This document shows, piece by piece, positions 1-5,947 of a stretch of 7,009 nt of DNA. The notes below the pieces were generated by a model. It was not told the origin of the DNA and did no database searches. It worked only from the letters and a program-made list of their open reading frames with translations. Each line of letters opens with the position of its first letter. Position 1 is the stretch's first letter. A program made the position numbers and the translations under genes. Source of the DNA: Phyllobacteriaceae bacterium (GTDB taxonomy: Bacteria > Pseudomonadota > Alphaproteobacteria > Rhizobiales > Devosiaceae); assembly GCA_012799265.1 (NCBI GenBank), contig JAAZLP010000339.1, positions 1 through 7,009 on the forward strand. Reading direction: 5' to 3'.

Positions 1-17
1 AACGCTATTGTGGTGCC

Positions 18-90
18 GCATGACATTGATCCCTTGCTCGTGTCCAAAACGCTGCCAAACGTTCAAAACACAGTAGAATCAATGTCATGC
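18..90. repeat. Perfect 13-bp inverted repeat with a 47-base spacer
   Basis: GCATGACATTGAT at 18-30 is exactly reverse-complementary to ATCAATGTCATGC at 78-90. Pairing stops cleanly at both ends of the arms. The spacer carries three related A-rich words: CCAAAAC (44-50), CCAAAC (55-60) and TCAAAAC (63-69), starting 8 to 11 bases apart, roughly one helical turn. This could be a long-loop hairpin, a pair of binding sites for a dimeric regulator, or a remnant of a small element. The match is directly visible; the function is unknown. Confidence 0.6.
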
Positions 91-122
91 AGCTTGTCTA
101 CAAATCTAAACCGGACACCAGT

Positions 123-143
123 GGGTCAAGCCCGAGCATGACG
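123..143. repeat. Degenerate copy of an alphaproteobacterial intergenic repeat
   Basis: The core GGGTCAAGCCCGAG (123-136) recurs at 206-219. Read on the minus strand, this copy gives CCGTCATGCTCGGGCTTGACCC, resembling the short palindromic repeats scattered between genes in many Hyphomicrobiales and sphingomonads. Its hairpin is broken here: only GGG and CCC around the TCAAG loop still pair. The family assignment is from memory of such genomes. Confidence 0.5.
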
Positions 144-199
144 GCTGGTGGGTGGGGGCGAGCCGAGGCCGGAACACAGGTTTGGATCAGAGGCGAGTG

Positions 200-222
200 G
201 TCCTCGGGTCAAGCCCGAGGAC
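200..222. repeat. Intact hairpin copy of the intergenic repeat
   Basis: GTCCTCGGG (200-208) and CCCGAGGAC (214-222) form a perfect 9-bp stem around the loop TCAAG. The core is shared with the degenerate copy about 80 bases to the left. No T tract follows on either strand, so it is more likely a REP-like dispersed repeat, or an mRNA-end structure, than a classical intrinsic terminator. Confidence 0.6.
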
Positions 223-314
223 GGGATCGGGGGTGGGGGTAGGTCCCCGGATGGCGTCTTGGAATAGAGGTAGCTAGTCCGCCATTCGAGCGTAGCTCTC
301 ATGGCCTGCTCGGC

Positions 315-339
315 TAAAATCCCTCCACTGGAGGGATTT
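315..339 (-). terminator. Probable intrinsic terminator of the three-gene minus-strand operon
   Basis: The arms AAATCCCTCCA (317-327) and TGGAGGGATTT (329-339) are exact reverse complements around a single C, in practice a 10-bp stem with a 3-base loop. It lies 17 bases past the lipoprotein stop codon. On the minus strand the descending arm ends GGAGGGATTTTAG, giving a GC-rich stem followed by a short T4 run. The near-symmetry means it could also act weakly on the plus strand. The short T tract keeps confidence moderate. Confidence 0.65.
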
Positions 340-356
340 GCCCTGCGGGACGCCTC

Positions 357-944
357 TCAGCCTCTGGTATCAAACCCGACCCAGATGGTGATGGTTTCGC
401 CGCCGAGATAGGGGACGGTGACGTTTTCGACGACCTTGACGAATTCGGCGCTCTGGGCTGGCGGGGTCAGGGCGACGGGGAGTGTGTACTTTTCCGAGAA
501 AATGGCCTGGCCGTCGCGTTCGATGGCGAAGCGGACCGGGGCGTTGACCGAGGTCTGGTTGCCGGCAGGGCCGAGCAGGACGCGGCCGGACACGCCCATA
601 TTGACCGTGATTTGGCCATTAGCGACGACGCAGTTGCGCGTCGCCTCGTCGATGACGCCCTGATATTGCAGCGCGCTGGCATTGCCGACCGGACCGCGAC
701 CATAATTGTACATGGCTTCGCCGCCCATGCGGATCTTGATCGGCGGGCATTCGGTGGCGATGACCGGCAGCGCATTGGTCTGCGCCTGGGCGACGGCCTG
801 CGGCGTTGCCGTGGCGTTCTGCAGATTGGCATTGGCGGTCGGGGTGCCGCCACCCATCAGGCCGCCCATGGAGCAGCCTGCCAGAAGCGTGGCAAGGCCG
901 GCGAGTGCTGCGAGACGGGGCAGAGTGTGCGCTGTCAGGGTCAT
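357..944 (-). CDS. Small lipoprotein of unknown function, conserved-hypothetical type
   Basis: This is a 195-residue exported protein. Residues 1-23 form a lipoprotein signal peptide (basic and polar start, hydrophobic core) ending in the lipobox LAGC, so Cys24 should be lipidated after signal peptidase II cleavage. A Gly/Thr/Asn/Ala/Gln-rich linker (about 25-60) leads to a compact, probably beta-rich domain (about 61-195) with two further cysteines, Cys66 (in TECPPI) and Cys105 (in RNCVVA), which could form a disulfide. The start at 944 is preferred over an in-frame ATG at 1016 because it has an AGGAG ribosome site (954-958) nine bases upstream, fits the signal peptide and avoids overlapping the peroxiredoxin gene. 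It is the last gene of the operon, 19 bases after peroxiredoxin. I do not recognise a named family and assign no function. Confidence 0.85.
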   Translation of the reverse strand: MTLTAHTLPRLAALAGLATLLAGCSMGGLMGGGTPTANANLQNATATPQAVAQAQTNALPVIATECPPIKIRMGGEAMYNYGRGPVGNASALQYQGVIDEATRNCVVANGQITVNMGVSGRVLLGPAGNQTSVNAPVRFAIERDGQAIFSEKYTLPVALTPPAQSAEFVKVVENVTVPYLGGETITIWVGFDTRG

Positions 945-963
945 TGTGGGGGGCTCCTGGCGA

Positions 964-1476
964 CTAGGCTGCTGCGGCTTCAAGAGCCATGAGAATAGCG
1001 GGCGCGCCGCTGGCATTCACGCCGGGCGCATCCTCGACGAAAACGGCGTCTGCAACGCCATCCCGAATGATCATGGCCGCGCGGGCATAGCGTGTGCCCA
1101 TGCCGAAGGCCGAGAAATCCTTGTCGATGCCAAGGGCCTTCGCCAGTTCCGCATTGCCGTCAGCGATGAAGGCGACGTCGTTGAGGGCGCCGGAAGCTTC
1201 GGCCCAGGCCTTCATGACGTGCTGGTCATTGACCGAGGCGCAGACGATCTTGTCGACGCCAGCATCACGGAGCTTGGCCGCATTGGCGACGAAGCCCGGC
1301 AGGTGATTGACATGACAGGTGGGAGTGAAGGCACCGGGAACGGTGAAAAGGACCACGACGCCCTGCCCCAGAACTGCATCGCTGGTGGTGTTTTCGACGC
1401 CAGATGCCGTCACCAGCGTGATCCCGACGGAGGGAACCGGATTGCCGCGCTCAATCATAGAAGGAATTCGTCCCAT
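964..1476 (-). CDS. Peroxiredoxin, Prx5/type II (AhpC-TSA redoxin) family
   Basis: The product is a 170-residue cytosolic peroxidase that reduces hydrogen peroxide and organic hydroperoxides with electrons from glutaredoxin or thioredoxin (family knowledge). The active-site motif PGAFTPTC spans 47-54 with peroxidatic Cys54, followed by the typical HLPGF. Cys79 in KIVCASVND sits where the second cysteine of type II peroxiredoxins lies. Arg132 is the likely active-site arginine. There is no export signal. The length is normal for the family. The start is uncertain: ATG at 1476 and ATG at 1458 (MIERGNPVP) both lack a clear ribosome site, and the shorter form (164 residues) fits the usual family N terminus at least as well. 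It is the middle gene of the operon, 51 bases after the DsbD-like gene and 19 before the lipoprotein. Confidence 0.93.
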   Translation of the reverse strand: MGRIPSMIERGNPVPSVGITLVTASGVENTTSDAVLGQGVVVLFTVPGAFTPTCHVNHLPGFVANAAKLRDAGVDKIVCASVNDQHVMKAWAEASGALNDVAFIADGNAELAKALGIDKDFSAFGMGTRYARAAMIIRDGVADAVFVEDAPGVNASGAPAILMALEAAAA

Positions 1477-1527
1477 ACTCGACGGCGCGAGCCGCCTACT
1501 CCAAACTCGACTTAACGCCGTGCCGGT

Positions 1528-2361
1528 TTATCTACCGGCTTCGGCAGCCTCTGCGACTGAACCCGCTTCTACGGCGCGGTTCACCACATAGGCCCCCATA
1601 TCGGTCATGAATGTCACTTCGACATCCAGTCCATCGAGGGCACTATTGTCGCTTTTCCCCAGAATGGGAAGCACGACTAGGTTTGATTGCGGGCTTTTTT
1701 GCGGCGCGCCAAAGACGAGGCCATCGCCATTGGTGGCGACGATGACGCTATCGGGGTCAAGCAAGGCAGCGTCGACCTCGACGGAGACAGCCTTGCCGTC
1801 GGCCATTGCCTCGACAGAGCCGACGGGATCGGCGCCCTCGGTCCAGTCGATAGGCACCTCGGCAAGGGCCTGACGGATGCGGAGCTGATTGGGGCTATCG
1901 GGGGCATCGTCCGTCAGCGGCAGGGAGAGGTTTACCTGCGCCGGGATGCAGATTTCCGAGCAGATGCCGAGCGTCGCCTTGAGATCGAGCGTGGCGTCGG
2001 CGCTGCCCGTCACCTCAAGGGGGAGAATGGTGGGGCCATAATAGACATAGTCGAGCTTGCCGCTCTTGGTCTCGCGCTGGGGATAGGGCCAGAGCAGGCG
2101 ATGGGCGGAGACGCCGGTAGAGGCGGAAGCGTCGAGGCTGATCGGCAGGCCGGTTTCGCCCGGCACGCGCCAATAGGTCTTGGTGGTCTCCGGCATGTCG
2201 ATTTCGAGCGCCAGCATGGCCTTGCCGTCGGCGGAGAGGGTTCCGGCGCTGATCATGCGGATGGAGACGCCGGGCGCCACTTCCTGCCATGGCGTTTCGC
2301 CCGCCTGTGCACTGGCACCGGCGAGGACAGCAAGGGCGGCGATGGCGATCCGAATGGTCAT
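1528..2361 (-). CDS. Periplasmic DsbD N-terminal (alpha)-like thiol-redox domain protein
   Basis: The product has 277 residues. Residues 1-20 form a Sec signal peptide with probable cleavage after ASAQA. The rest resembles the N-terminal domain of DsbD/ScsB-type reductases, the periplasmic part that passes electrons to partner proteins. The signature is GICSEICIP, with Cys134 and Cys138 in a CxxxC pair, preceded by aromatic-rich segments (KTYWRVPGETG, LLWPYP, DYVYYG). Full DsbD also has a membrane domain and a C-terminal thioredoxin domain; neither is present, so this is a stand-alone form seen in other alphaproteobacteria. The ATG at 2361 fits the signal peptide; a TTG two codons upstream is also possible. 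No good ribosome site is visible for either. It is the first gene of the minus-strand operon and lies divergent to yqgE. Which proteins it reduces, and what reduces it, cannot be read from the sequence. Confidence 0.85.
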   Translation of the reverse strand: MTIRIAIAALAVLAGASAQAGETPWQEVAPGVSIRMISAGTLSADGKAMLALEIDMPETTKTYWRVPGETGLPISLDASASTGVSAHRLLWPYPQRETKSGKLDYVYYGPTILPLEVTGSADATLDLKATLGICSEICIPAQVNLSLPLTDDAPDSPNQLRIRQALAEVPIDWTEGADPVGSVEAMADGKAVSVEVDAALLDPDSVIVATNGDGLVFGAPQKSPQSNLVVLPILGKSDNSALDGLDVEVTFMTDMGAYVVNRAVEAGSVAEAAEAGR

Positions 2362-2372
2362 GACCAAGGCAT
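2361..2372 (-). other. Possible four-codon upstream reading frame touching the DsbD-like start
   Basis: Reading leftward from 2372, ATG CCT TGG TCA TGA encodes MPWS, and its stop codon overlaps the ATG at 2361 (ATGA). With no ribosome site in front of the DsbD-like gene, termination-reinitiation is conceivable. Such a short frame can easily arise by chance, so this is a low-confidence note. Confidence 0.12.
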
Positions 2373-2455
2373 TAGCGCAGCCAAAGGTGAAGGAATAGTC
2401 GCTTCGGCTTCATCCCTTCGTGAACCGCCTCCGGGGTTTAATGCGGCCCCTTGCC

Positions 2456-2490
2456 TTGGCATCAGGAGCGACGCGGCCTACATTTGACCC
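2456..2490 (+). promoter_or_regulatory. Candidate sigma-70 promoter giving a leaderless yqgE mRNA
   Basis: TTGGCA (2456-2461) and TACATT (2479-2484) resemble -35 and -10 boxes with the ideal 17-base spacing. Only six bases (TGACCC) separate the -10 box from the ATG at 2491, so transcription would begin at or next to the A of the start codon. Consistent with this, there is no ribosome site at normal distance: AGGAG at 2464-2468 is 22 bases away and would lie upstream of transcript start. Leaderless mRNAs are well known in alphaproteobacteria. The boxes are visible; the start site is inferred. Confidence 0.5.
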
Positions 2491-3066
2491 ATGAATACGC
2501 TCGAAGGACAATTCCTGATCGCCATGCCCGATATGCCGGATGAACGCTTTGCGGAAAGCGTCATCCTGGTGGTGGGTCACGGCCAGGAAGGCGCCATGGG
2601 CCTCGTGGTCAACCACGAGCTGGCCAATCTGCGCTTTTCCGACATTCTCGATGAACTGGACCTGGGCGACCCGGATGCGGTCATCCGCCTGCCCGATGCG
2701 ATCCGTGACCGTGCGGTGATGCGCGGCGGGCCGGTGGAAAAGAGCCGCGGCTTTGTTCTTCACACCGGCGATTATCACAGCGGCAATACCTACAAGGTCA
2801 CCGAGGATCTCGGGCTGACTGCGACGCTGGATGTGCTCAAGGCCATGGCCTTTGGCCCGGCACCAAGGGCATCGCTCTTTGCGCTCGGCTGCTGCGGCTG
2901 GAGCGAGGGGCAACTGGAAGACGAGATCAGCGCCAATGGCTGGCTGACAGCGCCGTTCAATCGGGAGCTTCTGTTCGAGGTGCCGGTGGAAGACCGCTAC
3001 GAGCATGCGCTCGCAAGTCTTCACATCACGCGGGCGACGCTGAGCTCAACGCCGGGTCACGCCTAG
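2491..3066 (+). CDS. yqgE: YqgE/AlgH family protein (UPF0301)
   Basis: This 191-residue cytosolic protein belongs to the YqgE/AlgH family, broadly conserved in Gram-negative bacteria. AlgH was named for an effect on alginate regulation in Pseudomonas, but no biochemical activity is firmly established. Family hallmarks in order are GQFLIAMPDMPDERFAESVI (7-26), the GHGQEGAMGLVVN segment (29-41), MRGGPVE (77-83), GFVLHTGDY (87-95) and ALGCCGWSEGQLEDEI (131-146). Length is typical. The start is well fixed: an in-frame TGA (2485-2487) lies immediately upstream, so ATG 2491 is the first possible start and retains the conserved N terminus. It is the only plus-strand gene here, divergent from the thiol-redox operon and convergent with the c-di-GMP gene. 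Confidence 0.95.
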   Translation: MNTLEGQFLIAMPDMPDERFAESVILVVGHGQEGAMGLVVNHELANLRFSDILDELDLGDPDAVIRLPDAIRDRAVMRGGPVEKSRGFVLHTGDYHSGNTYKVTEDLGLTATLDVLKAMAFGPAPRASLFALGCCGWSEGQLEDEISANGWLTAPFNRELLFEVPVEDRYEHALASLHITRATLSSTPGHA

Positions 3067-3067
3067 C

Positions 3068-5947
3068 CTATTTTCCCAGCTGCGCCGCCAGCTTCTTGCC
3101 CAGTTCCGGACCAGTCATGGCCGCGCCAAAGGCGAAGCCCTGGGCGTAGCGGCAATTGAGCTGGCGCAGGCGCTCCATTTCATCGAGCGATTCCACACCC
3201 TCGGCGATGACCATGAGGTCAAGATCGGCCGCGAGCGCGACGATGGACCGGATGATCGGCGCCTGGGTATGGGCGATGCCGGAATCGGTGCCCATGCGGA
3301 CGAAGGGTGCCGGAATCTTGATCGTGTCGATGGGGAAGCGATGGAGATAGCTCAGCGATGAATGGCCGGTGCCGAAATCATCAAGGGCGATGCCCAAGCC
3401 CATATTGCGGAGGGCTTCGAGCATATAGGCCGAATGCTCGGGATTGTTCATCACCTGGCTCTCGGTGATCTCGAGCTTGAGATGGCCGGCGAGCACGCGA
3501 TCCTGCGCCACGAGATTGCGCATGTCAGCGAGCAGGGTTTCGGTCGCGAGCTGGGTCGGCGAGAGATTGACGGAGATGAAAAAGCTTTCCGGCAGGCCCA
3601 TTGTCGTCAGCCAGTCGCGCGCCTGAGCGGCGGACTGCTCGAAGGCCAAGCGGCCAAGCTTCTCGATCTGGCCGGAGCGCTCGGCCAGCGGGACGAATTC
3701 GTCGGGCGTGACGATGCCGCGGGTCGGGTGGTTCCAGCGCATCAGCGCTTCGGCGCCGATGATCTGGCCGTTGGTGATGTCCATGACGGGCTGGAACTGG
3801 ACGTGCAGTTCGCCCTGCTTCATGCCGCGTTCGAGATCTTCCTCGCTGGCCTTGTTGTAGGACGCCGTCGAGCGGGCCGAGGCACGATAGGCTTCGATGC
3901 GGTCGCCGCCAAGGCGCTTGGCGTAATACATGGCCAGTTCGGCATCGCGCAGCACGTCGGCGGCGCTGGAGGGATTGCTGTCATAGATGGTGACACCGAT
4001 GGAGGCGGTCAGCATCAGGTCGCGGTCGCCGAAATTGAAGGGTGACTTCAAAGCCTTGCGGATGTGTTCGGCGGTCTCGGCGATCTTGGCGGCAGCCTGT
4101 TCGGAGGCGAGGATCACGGCAAACTGGTCGCCGGTGACGCGGGCCACGGTGTCCAGCGGGCGCATGATGCGCGAGATGCGGCGGGAAATGGCGAGGAGGA
4201 CCGAGTCGGCGGCGGATTTGCCGATGCGCTCTTCGAGCTCCATGAAGCGGTCGATGTCGATGAGGAAGACGGCCGGCTTGGTGCCACCGGGGGCGCGGGC
4301 GCGCACCAGGGCGCGTTCCAGACGATCAAGGAAGAGCTGGCGATTGGGTAGACCCGTGAGGCTATCGTGAACGGCGTCGTGGAGGAGACGTTCGCGGGCG
4401 GCGCGATCTTCGGTGACGTCCTGGAGCGTACCGACGATGCGGTTGACCTGGCCGTCGCCACCAAGGACAGGCTTCACGCGCATGCGGAAGGTGCGATAGC
4501 TGCCGTCGTGGCCGGCAACGCGCATATCGGCGGAGACCTTGCCGCGGCGCAGTTCGACCAGCGTGTCAAAGGCCGTGCGGAAGCGGTCGCGATCATCGGG
4601 GTGGACACGATCGAGCCAACGCTTGATGGCGCCGCGCAGGGCGCCGCGCTTTTCACCGAGGCGGGTCGCCAATTCATCGCTGACGGTGACGCGGTCGCGC
4701 TCGATATTCCAGTCGAAGACGAAGTCGCCTGAGCCGGTCAGCGCGAGCGCGCGGCGTTCGACTTCGCTCAGGGTGCCGATGGTCACCTGACCTTCGGAGA
4801 AGGCGTGCTGCACCGCGGTGAAGCCGAGCAGCATGACGATGAGAACGAGGCCGCCGGCGACGGCGGGCTGGGCGACGTCATTGCTGACCTGACCGGAAAT
4901 CACCAGCCAGGAGTAGAAGAGCCAGGCGATGAAGATGATCCAGGTCGGGACCAGCAGCACGGCGCGATCATAGCCACGCAGGGCGAGCAGCAGGATCAGG
5001 AAGAAGCCGGAGAGGCCGAGCAGCGCCAGCACCAGACGCGAAATGGTCGAAGCAATCTCGGGCTGGAAGAAGGCGAAGCCGAAGAGCGCCAGAAACAGCG
5101 CCGCGAGCCCAAGCGCGAGATGGACGAAGCGCAAGTGCCATCGGTGAAGATTGAGATAGATGAAGAGGAAGCCGGCAAGGGTTGTGGCGAGGCCCGCCTC
5201 CGCCGCGGCTCGCAGGGGTTGCACGCCGCTGGCCGAGAGGCCGAGCAGGCGCCCGAGAAGGCCAAAATCAACGAGCAGATAGGCCAGCACCGCCCAGGCG
5301 AAAGCCGCTGTCGCGGGAAAGACGCCCCTGCCCTTCACCACGAACATGATGGTGAGGAAGACTGCCGCCAGCGAGGCGACGCCGAGTACCACGCCGCGGA
5401 AAAGCGTGAAGGCATTGATATAGTCGCGATAGGCACCCGGCTCCCAGAGATAGAGCTCGGGCAGCTTGTCGCTGGCAAGTTCGGCCACCACGGTCATGGT
5501 GGCGCCTGGGTCGAGCGTGACCTGAAAAACATCAGCTTCCGGATCGGAAAGGCGTTCCGGGCGGATGCCGGCGCTTGGGGTCACCGCCGTGATGCGGGAG
5601 CCACCGAGATCGGGCAGGAAGACGCCGGAGCCTGGCAGGCGGAAGAAGGGTGCCACGAGCAGGCGCTCAATCTGCTGATCGCTGTCATTGCGCAGTGCGA
5701 TCAGGCCGAAAAAGGTGGAAGCGCCGGGTTGGGTCGAGAGCACCTCGATGCGGCGGATGATGCCGTCCGCGTCCGGGGCGGTCGACAGCTGCACGCGCCC
5801 ATCCGGCCCGGCGACGATCTCGATGACCTCGGACAGATTGACCGCATTGACGTCCTCGGGGACGGAAATGACCTCGAAGCCCTTGGCGGGAACAAGTCCG
5901 AACAACGCGAACGTGAGGCAGATCGCGAGTGCAATAAAGTGACGCAT
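3068..5947 (-). CDS. 7TM receptor-type PAS-GGDEF-EAL protein, likely c-di-GMP phosphodiesterase
   Basis: This 959-residue inner-membrane signalling protein has a signal peptide (1 to about 23), a periplasmic domain resembling 7TMR-DISMED2 (about 24-178), seven predicted membrane helices (about 182-381), PAS (about 398-515; HPDDRDRF at 449-456), GGDEF (about 526-690) and EAL (about 707-955). GGDEF is degenerate: TGDQF replaces GGDEF at 605-609, and GH and GD of the substrate-binding segment are GK and AD (575-581), so cyclase activity is unlikely. The inhibitory-site motif RPLD (596-599) lies exactly five residues before it. EAL keeps Glu733, Asn794, Glu826, Asp856, Asp857, Lys877, Glu916 and Gln936, with the loop DDFGTGHSS, but has Pro879 where IKID has Asp. 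Phosphodiesterase activity is therefore likely but not certain; GGDEF may act as a regulatory nucleotide-binding module. An in-frame TAG four codons before ATG 5947 limits the start; the ribosome site is weak (AGGA 14 bases away). No dedicated partner gene is adjacent. Confidence 0.93.
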   Translation of the reverse strand: MRHFIALAICLTFALFGLVPAKGFEVISVPEDVNAVNLSEVIEIVAGPDGRVQLSTAPDADGIIRRIEVLSTQPGASTFFGLIALRNDSDQQIERLLVAPFFRLPGSGVFLPDLGGSRITAVTPSAGIRPERLSDPEADVFQVTLDPGATMTVVAELASDKLPELYLWEPGAYRDYINAFTLFRGVVLGVASLAAVFLTIMFVVKGRGVFPATAAFAWAVLAYLLVDFGLLGRLLGLSASGVQPLRAAAEAGLATTLAGFLFIYLNLHRWHLRFVHLALGLAALFLALFGFAFFQPEIASTISRLVLALLGLSGFFLILLLALRGYDRAVLLVPTWIIFIAWLFYSWLVISGQVSNDVAQPAVAGGLVLIVMLLGFTAVQHAFSEGQVTIGTLSEVERRALALTGSGDFVFDWNIERDRVTVSDELATRLGEKRGALRGAIKRWLDRVHPDDRDRFRTAFDTLVELRRGKVSADMRVAGHDGSYRTFRMRVKPVLGGDGQVNRIVGTLQDVTEDRAARERLLHDAVHDSLTGLPNRQLFLDRLERALVRARAPGGTKPAVFLIDIDRFMELEERIGKSAADSVLLAISRRISRIMRPLDTVARVTGDQFAVILASEQAAAKIAETAEHIRKALKSPFNFGDRDLMLTASIGVTIYDSNPSSAADVLRDAELAMYYAKRLGGDRIEAYRASARSTASYNKASEEDLERGMKQGELHVQFQPVMDITNGQIIGAEALMRWNHPTRGIVTPDEFVPLAERSGQIEKLGRLAFEQSAAQARDWLTTMGLPESFFISVNLSPTQLATETLLADMRNLVAQDRVLAGHLKLEITESQVMNNPEHSAYMLEALRNMGLGIALDDFGTGHSSLSYLHRFPIDTIKIPAPFVRMGTDSGIAHTQAPIIRSIVALAADLDLMVIAEGVESLDEMERLRQLNCRYAQGFAFGAAMTGPELGKKLAAQLGK

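Larger units (their letters stand above)
1..356. other. Intergenic region without a recognisable gene
   Basis: No reading frame here looks like a protein and no tRNA-like or rRNA-like structure is visible. The stretch holds several short structured elements listed separately: a 13-bp inverted repeat in the first 90 bases, two copies of a GGGTCAAGCCCGAG-type repeat, and a palindrome close to the end of the lipoprotein gene. Between about 140 and 245 the plus strand is rich in G runs. What lies left of position 1 is unknown, so I cannot say whether the first bases are the promoter or the tail of another gene. Confidence 0.7.

Noticed and set aside
40..70. Possible integron attC or recombination site in the A-rich spacer of the 13-bp inverted repeat
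   Set aside because: No RYYYAAC/GTTRRRY core pair with the expected spacing is present, and no integrase or cassette genes are nearby.
706..1515. 269-codon plus-strand frame across the lipoprotein and peroxiredoxin genes
   Set aside because: It spans two well-supported minus-strand genes and shows no family features.
1522..1539. GCCGGT/ACCGGC hairpin at the DsbD-like stop codon as a terminator
   Set aside because: The stem is only 6 bp, overlaps the stop codon and has no T tract, and the peroxiredoxin gene follows closely in the same direction, so operon read-through is more likely.
1687..2487. 266-codon plus-strand frame opposite the DsbD-like gene
   Set aside because: No recognisable domain and composition typical of antisense GC-rich frames; the minus strand has a signal peptide and the CxxxC motif.
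2410..3024. 204-codon minus-strand frame opposite yqgE
   Set aside because: It mirrors the conserved YqgE coding sequence and has no domain of its own.
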